DNA of 64,000 bases from Porphyromonadaceae bacterium UBA7203 (GCA_002490725.1 DKUN01000016.1:8629-72628); one strand, 5' to 3'. Counted from the stretch's first letter, positions 1-9,120 are shown. Numbers and translations: made by a program. Notes: a model not told the origin generated them from the sequence alone.

Positions 1-167
1 TCGTCGTTTTCAGCGCCCATATCTATGCGCTTCATGGCAACCGTCACGAGCTGCGAGCCCGAGGCCTTGATCGCCTCTTCCATAACCGAGTTGGAACTGA
101 ACTTGCCGGTTCCCGTAAAAAGGCGCGAACTGAACTCAACACCTCCGATTTTCAATATATCTGTCAT
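1..167 (-). CDS. thiG: Thiazole synthase ThiG, N-terminal fragment (cut by window edge)
   Basis: Only the first ~55 codons are in the window; the gene runs off the left edge. The visible start (MTDILKIGGVEFSSRLFTGT) matches the ThiG N-terminus, followed by GKFSSN and the ASGSQLVTVAMKR strand that carries the conserved ThiG signature. ThiG forms the thiazole phosphate ring of thiamin using the ThiS thiocarboxylate as sulfur donor. The ATG overlaps the thiE stop by 4 bp (ATGA), so it is translationally coupled as the fourth gene of the riboswitch-controlled operon. No conflict in identity is apparent; only the truncation limits confidence. Confidence 0.9.
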   Translation of the reverse strand, partial: MTDILKIGGVEFSSRLFTGTGKFSSNSVMEEAIKASGSQLVTVAMKRIDMGAEND

Positions 168-778
168 AATTTTGCTAAAATAGTTTCTGTTTCTTTAACC
201 GGATCGGCAGCCCGCAGAATGGAGCCCGAAACCGCTATGCCGTTCACTCCGGCAGCCATAAGGTCACTTACATCAGCCGCCGTTATTCCGCCGATTGCCA
301 CCACGGGCAGTCCGATGCCTGCCTGACGCACCTGCTCCATAACAGATCTGTAGCCCTCAAGTCCGAGAACCGGACTCAGGCGCTCCTTGGTGGTCGTGAA
401 CCTGAACGGCCCGAGGCCAATGTAATCTGCCCCGTCGGCCGCCGCCTTGACAATGTGGTCAAAACGGTTGGCCGTAGCGCCGATAATGACACCCGGCCCA
501 AGAATGCGCCGTGCCTCATCCACGGGCATATCGCTGAGCCCAAGGTGCACGCCGTCGGCTCCGATCGGCCCCACAAGTTCAACATGGTCGTCGACAATCA
601 GCTTTGCACCGTAGCGGTCACAAAGACCGCGCAGCCGCCGGCCCTCAGCCAGCAGTTCGGACTCGGCCGCGCCCTTCATGCGCAACTGAATCCAGCGGCA
701 TCCGCCGTCAAGCGCCGCCATGGCGCCGTCTGACGGCAAAGGAAACCGCTCAGTAGTGTGAGTAATGAATTGCAGCAT
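164..778 (-). CDS. thiE: Thiamine-phosphate synthase
   Basis: A 204-residue protein of usual ThiE length. It joins HMP pyrophosphate to thiazole phosphate to make thiamine monophosphate in the cytosol. Visible family motifs: QLRMK near residue 31, the GADGVHLG segment near 73, the ADYIGLGPFRFTTTKE segment near 117 that binds substrate, and the phosphate-binding AIGGI and VSGSI turns near the C-terminus. The start lies inside the preceding TenI-like gene (29-bp overlap) and the end overlaps thiG by 4 bp, indicating a tightly coupled operon. Compared with its upstream paralogue it keeps the canonical TTTK motif, so it is the better candidate for the true synthase. Confidence 0.93.
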   Translation of the reverse strand: MLQFITHTTERFPLPSDGAMAALDGGCRWIQLRMKGAAESELLAEGRRLRGLCDRYGAKLIVDDHVELVGPIGADGVHLGLSDMPVDEARRILGPGVIIGATANRFDHIVKAAADGADYIGLGPFRFTTTKERLSPVLGLEGYRSVMEQVRQAGIGLPVVAIGGITAADVSDLMAAGVNGIAVSGSILRAADPVKETETILAKL

Positions 779-1322
779 CTATGCGTTTAATAATAGTTTC
801 TTTGTTTAAATCGGCCCATAGATAGCCAAGCATCGCGGCACCGCCGAAACCCGACCGTCGCAGCATGGCAAACCGCTCGGGAGTTACGCCTCCGAGCGCG
901 ATGGTGCGCGAGTCAACGCGCAACCCGGCGAGATTGAACGCCGATTCATAGCCGGGTTTGCTTATACTGTTGAAAATAGGGCTCAGAAAACTATAGGCGA
1001 CGTCAGGCGCCAACTCTCCGACCGAGTGACACGACCTGCTGAGCACTCCGCCGAACCCTGCGGGCGCATGGGGAGCGGCCGCGTTCAGGTGAATTCCGGT
1101 GCCGAACTCTTCGGCCAGGTCATGAAAACCATGAACCGACAGACGCGGCCTGAGCCCGGGCGCAACTGCCCTGAGCAGCTCCCTGACCTCACGGAGCCCT
1201 GAACCGGGTTTGCGCACATGCACCCGGTCAATGCCCTGCCCGAGCATCAACTCTATCAACTCTGCCTCACCCGCAAACAGGCCCGGCAGAGTAACGGCAA
1301 TAAGTCGAAAGCTGTCAGCCAC
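750..1322 (-). CDS. ThiE/TenI-family paralogue
   Basis: A 190-residue TIM-barrel protein of the thiamine phosphate synthase/TenI superfamily. Seen: HVRKPGS near residue 35, GIHLN near 75, YSFLSPIFNSISKPGY near 110 in place of the ThiE TTTK segment, and IALGGV near 142. TenI proteins aromatise or isomerise the thiazole intermediate instead of condensing the two thiamin halves, and some Bacteroidetes carry a second ThiE-like copy in the thi operon. The divergent substrate loop suggests a TenI-like role, but this is inference. It overlaps thiS by 8 bp and thiE by 29 bp. Confidence 0.8.
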   Translation of the reverse strand: MADSFRLIAVTLPGLFAGEAELIELMLGQGIDRVHVRKPGSGLREVRELLRAVAPGLRPRLSVHGFHDLAEEFGTGIHLNAAAPHAPAGFGGVLSRSCHSVGELAPDVAYSFLSPIFNSISKPGYESAFNLAGLRVDSRTIALGGVTPERFAMLRRSGFGGAAMLGYLWADLNKETIIKRIDAAIHYSHY

Positions 1323-1518
1323 CGCAAACGGCCTGTATCACAGTCAGACAATCGCCGTCGGCAAGCTCGGTGGCGCCCCAGTCGCCCCGGGCCACTACCT
1401 TATTGTTAACTGCCACGGCAATACCTCTTTCCGGTAGTGCACAAGCCTTCACGACGTCGGTCAGGGTCAGCCGGTCAACGTCGAACGTCCGCGTTTCTCT
1501 ATTTATTTCTATTGTCAT
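1315..1518 (-). CDS. thiS: Sulfur carrier protein ThiS
   Basis: A 67-residue ubiquitin-like protein starting MTIEINRETRTFD and ending in Gly-Gly, the tail that is adenylated and thiocarboxylated to deliver sulfur to ThiG. The open frame continues upstream to a TTG at 1557, but that extension lies inside the TPP riboswitch, so the ATG at 1518 is chosen. Internal features typical of ThiS are LTLTDVV and the IAVAVNNKVVAR strand. First gene of the thi operon; its stop overlaps the TenI-like gene. The riboswitch directly abuts its start codon. Confidence 0.93.
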   Translation of the reverse strand: MTIEINRETRTFDVDRLTLTDVVKACALPERGIAVAVNNKVVARGDWGATELADGDCLTVIQAVCGG

Positions 1519-1520
1519 AA

Positions 1521-1595
1521 TGTTCCTTTCGGCGGTACGAACCGCATCAAGTTCCAAGGGTGTAATCTCAGCCTTTTGGAAAAGGCACCCCTATT
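1521..1595 (-). promoter_or_regulatory. TPP riboswitch (THI box)
   Basis: On the minus strand this leader reads AGGGGTGCC, a short hairpin CCTTTTCCAAAAGG, the invariant CTGAGA (complement of 1566-1571), ACACCC, then GAACTTGATGCGG, TACCGCCGAAAGGAAC and the thiS ATG. These are the conserved pyrimidine- and pyrophosphate-sensor helices of the TPP aptamer in the correct order. It ends a few bases before thiS, which suggests control of translation start, not transcription termination. It should lower thiS-tenI-thiE-thiG expression when thiamin pyrophosphate is abundant. Confidence 0.95.
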
Positions 1596-1603
1596 ATTCG
1601 CCG

Positions 1604-1634
1604 CAAAGTTAGCGCTTAATCTCGAATCCTCAAA
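1604..1634 (-). promoter_or_regulatory. Promoter of the thi operon
   Basis: Minus-strand TAACTTTG (1611-1604) is a perfect Bacteroidetes -7 box; TTTG at 1634-1631 lies 19 bp upstream as the -33 box. The predicted transcript would begin near 1597, right at the first stem of the TPP riboswitch. Confidence 0.75.
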
Positions 1635-1643
1635 AATTTTTCG

Positions 1644-1651
1644 TACCTTTG
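1644..1651 (+). promoter_or_regulatory. -7 box of the S9 peptidase gene
   Basis: TACCTTTG fits the TAnnTTTG consensus and lies 40 bp before the ATG. No clear TTTG -33 partner is visible at the usual spacing, so the assignment is moderate. Confidence 0.5.
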
Positions 1652-1691
1652 TAGCAAAATATTGACCAGTCAACCACATTAAATTTTCTTG

Positions 1692-4235
1692 ATGAACACA
1701 AAACTTATCGCCCTCGGGGCATTGGTGGCCGGACTCTCAGTGTCGGCCAAAGACATTAAGATTACCGATTGGCGTCTCAGCGAGCCCATCACTGTACGAA
1801 CTCCGTTCATGAACGACTCGATTGCGCCCGACGGCTCGAAGTTCAAGTCGTCCGACCTGTTAAAATCACGCACACGCGCACTCGTTGCCGGCAACAGCGT
1901 CGCAGCCGACACCGCAGGCTTAATCACCCTCGCTCCCGCACCGGCCGCCAATGGCTCGATGCAGCTGCTGCAAACCCAGATACGCTCCGAACGCTTCGCC
2001 AAAGGCCAGCTCAAAATCACGTCGCAGCTCCCCTTCATAGTTGAACTCGACGGCAAAGAAATCGCATCGAAACTCAGTGCCGAGCGCGACTCGGTTGTTG
2101 ACGCGTCGACCGCATCGGCCTCTCTGCGCCTCGAACCTGAACGCGATGCACGCCTGACCGTAAAACTCCTTGCAATGGCCGACGACTCAGTCGCCGCCCC
2201 CACCCTTTCGGTCACATTCGTACCCGACGAAAAGTTTGAAAACACCGTGCTTGTCAGCGGCCCCGAACTGCTGCGCCGCTTCACTCTCGAAGATTCCGAA
2301 TATGGCAGCCGCGTTTCAGGCCTGTCAATGAGCCCCGACGGCAAATATCTCATCACCCGCTACTGGAACCGCTACAACGGCGAACGTGCCCACTCCTATG
2401 CCACACTGACCGACCTCAAGAGCGGCAAGGAAATCAACGCAAACCTCCCCTGGGAAGTTAAATGGATGCCCGACGGTTCCAGCCTCTACACCACCCAGAC
2501 CGCAGCCGACGGCTATGACCTCTATACCATCGACCCCGCCAACGGCGCCCGCACCCTGCTTGCCGAATCAATTCCCGTCAACTCCTTTACCTGGAGCCCC
2601 AAAGGCGACTGCATCTATTACTCGCACCATGAAGCCGGCGTGCAGGAACAGGGCCCGCTGCGCCGCTATGCCACCCCCGACGACCGCATGCCCGGCGACC
2701 GCAACCGCTGGTTCATCGTGCGCTTCACTCCCTCGACCGGCATAACCGAGCGTCTGACATTCGGCAACCACACTACCACGCTGCTCGACATTTCAAGCGA
2801 CGGCACCAAACTCCTCTGCTCGACCAACAGCGAAGACCCGACCACACGTCCGTTTTACCGCAACACCATCTACATGCTCGACGTCGAGACTCTCAAGGCC
2901 GACACTCTCGTTGCCCCCGGACCGCAGTTCGTCAGCGGCGGACGCTTCTCGCCCGACGGCTCGCAAGTGCTGTTCAACGGTTCGCCCTCGGCTTTCGACT
3001 GCCTCGGCAAGAACTGCGGCGACCACCCCATTGCCAACGACTTCGACGTTCAGCTCTACGTTATGGACCTCGCCTCGCGCGAAGTCAAACCCCTGACATT
3101 CGACTTCAACCCCTCGGTTGAATCCATCATCACCTGGAACTCGGTCAACGGCCTCATCTACATTGTGGCTGAAGAAGGTTTCGGCCACAACATCTACGCC
3201 ATCAACCCCAAGGACGCTTCGTTTACCAAGCTCCCCACCGAAATCGACAACATCACCGCCGCGACCATGGGCCGCGACGAAAACCTGCGCATAGCCTACC
3301 TCGGCCATGACTATCACAGCGCATGGAAAGCCTGCCTGCTCGACCTGAAGAAGGGCCGCAACACCGTGCTCGCCGACCCGCGTGCCCCCGAACTCGACAA
3401 AATCATGCTCGGCAAGACCGAACCCTGGAAATTCACCGCCTCCGACGGCACGGAAATCGACGGTATGGTATGCTTCCCGCCGAACTTCGACGCCTCTAAG
3501 AAATATCCTCTGATTGTTTACTACTACGGCGGCACATCGCCGACCTCAAAGTCAATCACCCAGCCTTACTCGCCCCAGCTCTTCGCCTCGCGCGACTATG
3601 TTGTCTACGTGCTTAACCCCTCAGGCACTACCGGCTACGGCCAGGAATTCTCGGCCCGCCACGTCAACGCCTGGGGCAAGCGCACCGCCAACGACATCAT
3701 CGAAGGCGTGCAGACCTTCTGCCGCACGCACGAATACGTTGACTCGACTAAAATAGGCTGTCTCGGCGCAAGCTACGGCGGCTTCATGACCCAGTATCTC
3801 CAGACGCTCACCCCGATGTTTGCCGCAGCCGTCAGCCATGCCGGCATCTCGAACGTGACCTCTTACTGGGGCGAAGGCTACTGGGGCTACTCCTACAATG
3901 GCGTCGCCGCTGCCGACTCTTACCCCTGGAGCAACCCCGAGCTCTTCACCAAACAGGGCTCGCTCTTCAACGCCGACAAAATCAACACCCCCCTGCTGCT
4001 GCTTCACGGCACAGCCGACACCAACGTGCCCATCGGCGAGAGCATCCAGATTTTCAACGCGCTCCGCATTCTCGGCAAACCCGTTGAATTCATCTCGGTC
4101 GACGGCGAAAACCACTTCATCTCCGACTTTTCCAAGCGCATTCTCTGGCACAACTCAATCATGGCCTGGTTTGAACGCTGGCTTCACGACGACCCCTCGT
4201 GGTGGAATGACATCTATCCCGAACGCAACCTCTAA
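1692..4235 (+). CDS. Secreted S9-family prolyl oligopeptidase / dipeptidyl peptidase
   Basis: An 847-residue serine peptidase with a short signal peptide (MNTKLIALGALVAGLSVSA), a beta-propeller-like central region (repeated SPDGKYL, SPKGDC, SPDGSQV strands, about residues 210-560) and a C-terminal alpha/beta-hydrolase domain. The catalytic triad is visible as Ser694 in GASYGG, Asp776 in GTADTNVP and His808 in GENHF. Such enzymes cleave dipeptides or short peptides in the periplasm. An in-frame TTG lies one codon upstream; the ATG is preferred. It heads a same-strand run with an ABC exporter and aminopeptidase P, so peptide catabolism is a likely theme. Confidence 0.9.
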   Translation: MNTKLIALGALVAGLSVSAKDIKITDWRLSEPITVRTPFMNDSIAPDGSKFKSSDLLKSRTRALVAGNSVAADTAGLITLAPAPAANGSMQLLQTQIRSERFAKGQLKITSQLPFIVELDGKEIASKLSAERDSVVDASTASASLRLEPERDARLTVKLLAMADDSVAAPTLSVTFVPDEKFENTVLVSGPELLRRFTLEDSEYGSRVSGLSMSPDGKYLITRYWNRYNGERAHSYATLTDLKSGKEINANLPWEVKWMPDGSSLYTTQTAADGYDLYTIDPANGARTLLAESIPVNSFTWSPKGDCIYYSHHEAGVQEQGPLRRYATPDDRMPGDRNRWFIVRFTPSTGITERLTFGNHTTTLLDISSDGTKLLCSTNSEDPTTRPFYRNTIYMLDVETLKADTLVAPGPQFVSGGRFSPDGSQVLFNGSPSAFDCLGKNCGDHPIANDFDVQLYVMDLASREVKPLTFDFNPSVESIITWNSVNGLIYIVAEEGFGHNIYAINPKDASFTKLPTEIDNITAATMGRDENLRIAYLGHDYHSAWKACLLDLKKGRNTVLADPRAPELDKIMLGKTEPWKFTASDGTEIDGMVCFPPNFDASKKYPLIVYYYGGTSPTSKSITQPYSPQLFASRDYVVYVLNPSGTTGYGQEFSARHVNAWGKRTANDIIEGVQTFCRTHEYVDSTKIGCLGASYGGFMTQYLQTLTPMFAAAVSHAGISNVTSYWGEGYWGYSYNGVAAADSYPWSNPELFTKQGSLFNADKINTPLLLLHGTADTNVPIGESIQIFNALRILGKPVEFISVDGENHFISDFSKRILWHNSIMAWFERWLHDDPSWWNDIYPERNL

Positions 4236-4262
4236 ACATTACACGTACCGCCACTCTACGCG

Positions 4263-6095
4263 ATGAACGACTTTTTCCAGATAATGCGCCGGTTCGTGCC
4301 GCCGTATAAGAAGTATCTGTTTCTCAACATATTCTTCAACCTGCTGGCAGCATTCCTGACGCTATTCTCCTTCGCTCTGATTATTCCCATTCTCGAAATG
4401 CTGTTTGAACTCAAGCAGCAAACCTACGTCTGGGAACCCGTCTCATGGGGCAATATCCGCGAAGCCTGCATCAACAACTTCTACTTTATCACCCAGCAGG
4501 CTATCCACCAGTATGGCCAGTCGGCCACGCTCGGACTGCTCGGCCTGCTGCTGGTGTTCATGACCGGTCTGAAGTGCGGCGCATCATACCTCGCATCGTA
4601 TTTCATCATCCCGATGCGTTCGGGCGTCGTCCGCGACATCCGCAACACCATCTACGACAAAGTAGTGTCACTCCCCATCGGCTTCTTCACCAACGAACAC
4701 AAAGGCGACGTCATTGCCCGCATGACAGGCGACGTAGGCGCTGTCGAGAACTCCATCATGCAGTCTATCGACCTGATGTTCAAAAACCCGCTGATGGTTA
4801 TTGCATGCCTTTCAATGATGATTGCCATTTCATGGCAGCTGACCCTCTTCGTGCTCGTTCTCCTGCCGATTGCCGGCTGGATCATGGGCTCTGTGGGGCG
4901 CAAGCTGAAAGCCACCTCGCTCGAGTCGCAAAACCAGTGGGGACGCATCATGAGCAACATCGAAGAGACCCTCGGCGGCCTCCGCGTCATCAAGGCTTTT
5001 GTTGCCGAAGACAAGGTCCGCAACCGCTTCCACAACGACAGTCAGGTGCTCTATCACCTCGGCAACCGTGTGGCGCGCCGCCAGAGCCTCGCTCACCCAA
5101 TGAGCGAATTTCTCGGCACCATCACCATAGCCATCGTGCTCTGGTTTGGCGGAAAACTGATTCTCACCGGCCACAGCGCCTTCAACGCATCGGAGTTTAT
5201 CTACTATCTGGTAATCTTCTACAGCATCATCAACCCCGTCAAGGAAATTTCGCGCGCAAGCTACGCCATCCGAACCGGCATGGCCTCACTCGAACGTGTC
5301 GACAAAATCCTTTCGGCCAAGAACGACATCATAGACCCCGCGAATCCGAAACACATCGAATCGCTCCGCGGCGAAATCAACTACTCGGACGTAACCTTCA
5401 GCTACGACGGCGAAGTGCAGGTGGTGAAAAATGTTGACCTCCACATTCCCGCCGGCGCCACAGTGGCCCTCGTTGGCCAGAGCGGCTCGGGCAAGAGCAC
5501 TATGGCCGACCTGCTGCCGCGATTCTACGACGTCAAGGGCGGCTCTATCAAGGTCGACGGCATCGACGTGCGCGACCTGCCGGTAAGCCACCTGCGCAGC
5601 TTCATGGGCAACGTGAACCAGGAGGCGATACTGTTTAACGACACCGTTTACAACAACATCACCTTCGGCGTCGAATCCGCCACCCCCGAACAGGTCGAAA
5701 CCGCCGCCCGCATTGCCAATGCCCATGAATTTATTGTCGACATGGAACATGGCTACAACACCTACATCGGCGACCGCGGCTGCCGCCTGTCAGGCGGTCA
5801 GCGGCAGCGCCTGTCAATCGCGCGCGCCATTCTCAAGAATCCGCCTATCCTGATTCTCGACGAAGCAACTTCAGCCCTCGACTCCGAGAGCGAACATCTG
5901 GTTCAGGACGCACTCGACAAATTGATGGATGGACGCACCACTCTCGTCATTGCCCACCGCCTCTCGACCATACGCAACGCCGACCTCATCGCCGTGATGA
6001 ACGAAGGACGCATCATCGAGGCCGGAACCCACGATGAACTGATGGCTCGCAACGGTGCTTACGCACATCTGGTCGAAATGCAACAGTTGCGCTGA
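4263..6095 (+). CDS. ABC exporter, MsbA/multidrug type (fused TMD-NBD)
   Basis: A 610-residue half-transporter. Residues ~20-320 hold six membrane segments with the type IV exporter coupling region (FFTNEHKGDVIARMTGDV). The nucleotide-binding domain has Walker A GQSGSGKST at 405-413, a Q-loop near NQEAILF, the signature LSGGQRQR, Walker B ILILDEATSALD and the switch His in IAHRLST. It would work as a homodimer flipping lipid or exporting drugs at the inner membrane; MsbA-like lipid A-core export is plausible but not provable here. It follows the peptidase gene by 27 bp on the same strand. Confidence 0.88.
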   Translation: MNDFFQIMRRFVPPYKKYLFLNIFFNLLAAFLTLFSFALIIPILEMLFELKQQTYVWEPVSWGNIREACINNFYFITQQAIHQYGQSATLGLLGLLLVFMTGLKCGASYLASYFIIPMRSGVVRDIRNTIYDKVVSLPIGFFTNEHKGDVIARMTGDVGAVENSIMQSIDLMFKNPLMVIACLSMMIAISWQLTLFVLVLLPIAGWIMGSVGRKLKATSLESQNQWGRIMSNIEETLGGLRVIKAFVAEDKVRNRFHNDSQVLYHLGNRVARRQSLAHPMSEFLGTITIAIVLWFGGKLILTGHSAFNASEFIYYLVIFYSIINPVKEISRASYAIRTGMASLERVDKILSAKNDIIDPANPKHIESLRGEINYSDVTFSYDGEVQVVKNVDLHIPAGATVALVGQSGSGKSTMADLLPRFYDVKGGSIKVDGIDVRDLPVSHLRSFMGNVNQEAILFNDTVYNNITFGVESATPEQVETAARIANAHEFIVDMEHGYNTYIGDRGCRLSGGQRQRLSIARAILKNPPILILDEATSALDSESEHLVQDALDKLMDGRTTLVIAHRLSTIRNADLIAVMNEGRIIEAGTHDELMARNGAYAHLVEMQQLR

Positions 6096-6143
6096 ACTCC
6101 CAAAAAACTCTGAAGAACTCCCCAAAAAACTTCAATCCGACTT

Positions 6144-7940
6144 ATGAACGCGATAATAACCGGGCGCATAGACGCCCTCCGCAAAAAGATGGACGAGGCA
6201 GGCATCGCCGCCACCATCATTCCCCACACCGACGCTCACCAAAGCGAATACCTGGCCGAGCACTGGCAGGTGCGCCAGTGGTTCAGCGGATTCAACGGCT
6301 CGGCCGGCACTCTGGTCGTGACCGCCGACGCCGCAATGCTCTGGACCGACTCGCGCTATTTCCTTCAGGCTGCCGAGCAGCTCGAGGGCACCGGCATCAC
6401 TCTGATGAAAGACGGCCTCCCATCAACCCCGTCGATCGACGAATGGCTCTGCACCAACCTTGCCGAAGGCTCGACAGTCGGTGTCGACGGTATGGTCGTA
6501 TCGGTCAACGAAGTGCGCCGCATGCAGAACTGTTTCAGCCGCTACGGCATCACACTCGACACCAACTTCACCCCCGTCAACGAACTCTGGAACGGACGCC
6601 CCGTCATTCCGACCGACGCGCTCTACGTCCACGACGTCAAATACGCCGGCGAAACAGCCGACTCGAAAATAGGCCGCGTTCTCGACGCTGCTGCCAAAGC
6701 CGGAGCCGACGCCCTCTTCATCTCGGCCCTCGACGAAATAGCCTGGACGCTCAACGTCCGCTCGTCCGATGTGCCGTGCAACCCCGTCGCAACCGCCTTC
6801 CTCTTCCTGTCGGGCGAACGCAACGTCCTCTTCATCGATTCAGCCAAGGTCGACGAAAAGACCCAGGCCTACCTCAACTCAATCAACGTCGAAACCGCCC
6901 CTTACGACAGCGTGGCCCGCTTCCTGGCCCTCCTGCCCAAGGATTCGAAAGTCTACATCGAACCCGCACGTACGGCTTATACCCTCGCGAGCATCATCGG
7001 CAAGCACGCCGTTGAAGGAGGCTCGGTAATAGCCATGCCCAAAGCCATTAAAAACCCCACTCAAATCGAGGGCACCCGTCGTGCCATGGCTCGCGACGGC
7101 GTAGCGCTGGTCAAGCTCTTCATGGAGGTTGAGCGCCGCATGGCCTCGGGCGAGAAACTCACCGAACTCGACATGGACACCCTCGGCACCAAGTACCGCG
7201 CCGAAGGCGAGAACTATGTCGACAACTCTTTCGAAATGATTGCCGGCTACGGCCCCCACGGAGCCATTGTGCACTATTCGGCCACACCCGAAAGTTCATC
7301 GACCATCAAACCCGAAGGTCTGCTGCTGATCGACAGCGGAGCACAATATCTCGACGGCACTACCGACATTACGCGCACAGTTGCCGTCGGCACCCCCACC
7401 GCTCAGGAACGCACCGACTTCACCCTCGTGATGAAGGGCCACATAGCCCTGGCCACAGCCATCTTTCCCGAAGGCACACGCGGCGACCAGCTCGACGCCC
7501 TCGCGCGCATGCCTCTATGGAAACAGGGCCTCAGCTATCTCCACGGCACCGGCCATGGCGTCGGCCACTTCCTCAACGTCCACGAAGGCCCTCAGAGCGT
7601 GCGCCTCAACCACGTCCCCGTAGCGCTCTGCCCCGGCATGATTACATCCGACGAGCCCGGCCTTTATCGTGCAGGCATCCACGGCATTCGCTGCGAAAAC
7701 CTGGTGCTCTGCGTGCCCTCTGAGCTCAGCAACCCCGAGTTCGGCAACTTCTACACCTTCGAGCCGCTCACAATGTTCCCCTTTGACCTCAACCTCTTCG
7801 ACCTCTCAATCATGACCGACGGAGAAATCGACTGGGTCAACAACTATCACGCCAAAGTACGCGCCACTCTGCTTCCGCTGCTCGAAAACGAGAACCAGCG
7901 CCAGTGGCTCACCGCTAAAACCGCCCCCCTATGCCGCTGA
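6144..7940 (+). CDS. Xaa-Pro aminopeptidase (M24, long aminopeptidase P type)
   Basis: A 598-residue cytosolic metallopeptidase that removes the N-terminal residue before proline. Two creatinase-like N-terminal domains (about 1-310) precede the pita-bread catalytic domain. The dinuclear metal ligands are visible: Asp in LLIDSGAQYLDGTTDITRT (two Asp), His in GTGHGVGH, Glu in SDEPGLY and Glu in RCENLVL. The length matches the long eukaryote-like APP form, with the C-terminal FEPLTMFPFD segment. Its stop overlaps the next start by 10 bp, indicating coupling to the gamma-carbonic anhydrase-like gene. Confidence 0.92.
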   Translation: MNAIITGRIDALRKKMDEAGIAATIIPHTDAHQSEYLAEHWQVRQWFSGFNGSAGTLVVTADAAMLWTDSRYFLQAAEQLEGTGITLMKDGLPSTPSIDEWLCTNLAEGSTVGVDGMVVSVNEVRRMQNCFSRYGITLDTNFTPVNELWNGRPVIPTDALYVHDVKYAGETADSKIGRVLDAAAKAGADALFISALDEIAWTLNVRSSDVPCNPVATAFLFLSGERNVLFIDSAKVDEKTQAYLNSINVETAPYDSVARFLALLPKDSKVYIEPARTAYTLASIIGKHAVEGGSVIAMPKAIKNPTQIEGTRRAMARDGVALVKLFMEVERRMASGEKLTELDMDTLGTKYRAEGENYVDNSFEMIAGYGPHGAIVHYSATPESSSTIKPEGLLLIDSGAQYLDGTTDITRTVAVGTPTAQERTDFTLVMKGHIALATAIFPEGTRGDQLDALARMPLWKQGLSYLHGTGHGVGHFLNVHEGPQSVRLNHVPVALCPGMITSDEPGLYRAGIHGIRCENLVLCVPSELSNPEFGNFYTFEPLTMFPFDLNLFDLSIMTDGEIDWVNNYHAKVRATLLPLLENENQRQWLTAKTAPLCR

Positions 7941-8455
7941 TTATTCCCGTTCGCGGATTCACTCCAAAAGTTGGCCGCGACTGCTTTCTGGCCGAAAACG
8001 CCACGCTAATAGGCGACCTCGAAATCGGCGACGAGTGCTCGGTGTGGTTCAACGTCGTGCTCCGCGGCGACGTCAACTCCATCCGCATCGGCAACCGCGT
8101 CAACATCCAGGACGGCTCGGTGCTCCACACCCTCTATGAAAAGTCAACGATTGAAATCGGCAACGACGTTTCCATCGGCCACAACGTAACGCTCCACGGA
8201 TGCAAAATCTGCGACTATGCCCTCGTTGGCATGGGAGCCGTAGTTATGGACGACGCGGTGGTCGGCGAAGGCGCCATCGTGGCTGCCGGCTCCGTAGTGC
8301 TCAGCCGCACTGTTATCGGCCCCGGAGAACTCTGGGGAGGCGCACCGGCCCGTTTCATCAAAAATGTCGATCCTGAACAGTCAAAAACCCTCAATCAGCG
8401 CATTGCCCACAACTATCTGATGTACTCGCGCTGGTACACTGACCCCGAAAACTGA
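7931..8455 (+). CDS. Gamma-carbonic anhydrase-like left-handed beta-helix protein
   Basis: A 174-residue hexapeptide-repeat protein of the YrdA/PaaY/CamH type. Three candidate zinc-ligand histidines are visible at His66 (SVLHTL), His84 (IGHNV) and His89 (TLHGC), with conserved Arg45, Asp47 and Gln60. Proteins of this family form trimers with metal at subunit interfaces; many have weak or no hydratase activity in vitro, so carbonic anhydrase function is a family-based suggestion. It overlaps aminopeptidase P by 10 bp and is followed by a strong bidirectional terminator. Confidence 0.85.
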   Translation: MPLIIPVRGFTPKVGRDCFLAENATLIGDLEIGDECSVWFNVVLRGDVNSIRIGNRVNIQDGSVLHTLYEKSTIEIGNDVSIGHNVTLHGCKICDYALVGMGAVVMDDAVVGEGAIVAAGSVVLSRTVIGPGELWGGAPARFIKNVDPEQSKTLNQRIAHNYLMYSRWYTDPEN

Positions 8456-8488
8456 TTCAGGCGCACCATCCTCAATCAGCAAACTTAA

Positions 8489-8535
8489 AAAACGGAGAGC
8501 ATCGGGCGGCATCGGCCGCGGCGGCTCTCCGTTTT
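8489..8535. terminator. Bidirectional terminator hairpin
   Basis: A 12-bp perfect inverted repeat AAAACGGAGAGC (8489-8500) / GCTCTCCGTTTT (8524-8535) with A-tract and T-tract built into the stem ends. It sits between convergent genes and should end both the peptidase operon and the minus-strand membrane protein gene. Confidence 0.9.
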
Positions 8536-8553
8536 CCATTTGCAAACGGTGGC

Positions 8554-9099
8554 TTATTGCCCGAAATCAACCAATGGCCAATTTAAAAAACCCGGAGTAA
8601 CGCAAACCTTGATTTTTGACACCCGCTTGCGACTCATGTAGTTATAGCGGCTCAAAGTCAGCTGGCGCTTGCGCACACTCCCGTCGGGCATCCTGACATC
8701 CATATAATAGACACTATACGGTTCGCCCCGGCCAACGATGCGGCGGTTGATGCGCCGCGTGCGCGTACGCTTCTCGGAATACAGGCCGACTACCTCGCAG
8801 ACAACCTCGCTTGAGTCCTGCTCATTGCGCAAGTAGTAATTCACACCAAGCGCCAGATCGGCCATCAGCCCGGCAACAAGAATGATATAGACCACACACC
8901 ACACCGCTCCCCGACCCCGCCGCAACGGAATCAGAGTCAGCAGTGCGACGGAAGCCCCGCAGGCAAGCACTTTCCAGACTTCAACCAGCGTCATGCCGAA
9001 AAACCATGCCGCAACGCCATAAATCACCATCGCGGCCACAACCGATGCTATCAGCGCCACCATGCGCTTCCGCTCCAACTTCTCTGTTTCTTTACTCAT
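8554..9099 (-). CDS. Hypothetical membrane protein
   Basis: A 181-residue protein not recognised. The ATG at 9099 (MSKETEKLERKR) is chosen because the longer frame runs upstream through tRNA-Ser. Seen: a charged N-terminus, three likely membrane spans between residues ~12 and 95 (including VVAAMVIYGVAAWFFG and VWCVVYIILVAGLMADLAL), then a soluble ~85-residue tail rich in Arg/Lys (TRTRRINRRIVGRGEP) with DVRMPDGSVRKRQLTL resembling a small beta-domain. It lies immediately downstream of the tRNA-Ser terminator and ends at a strong bidirectional terminator, so it is probably monocistronic. Confidence 0.6.
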   Translation of the reverse strand: MSKETEKLERKRMVALIASVVAAMVIYGVAAWFFGMTLVEVWKVLACGASVALLTLIPLRRGRGAVWCVVYIILVAGLMADLALGVNYYLRNEQDSSEVVCEVVGLYSEKRTRTRRINRRIVGRGEPYSVYYMDVRMPDGSVRKRQLTLSRYNYMSRKRVSKIKVCVTPGFLNWPLVDFGQ

Positions 9100-9120
9100 A
9101 ACTGAAAAACTGAATGCCTG

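Noticed and set aside
1519..1557. Longer ThiS start (TTG at 1557)
   Set aside because: The extra codons lie inside the TPP riboswitch.
4445..5437. 330-codon frame inside the ABC exporter gene
   Set aside because: Off-frame reading of GC-rich DNA; low-complexity Arg/His/Pro-rich product and no family signal.
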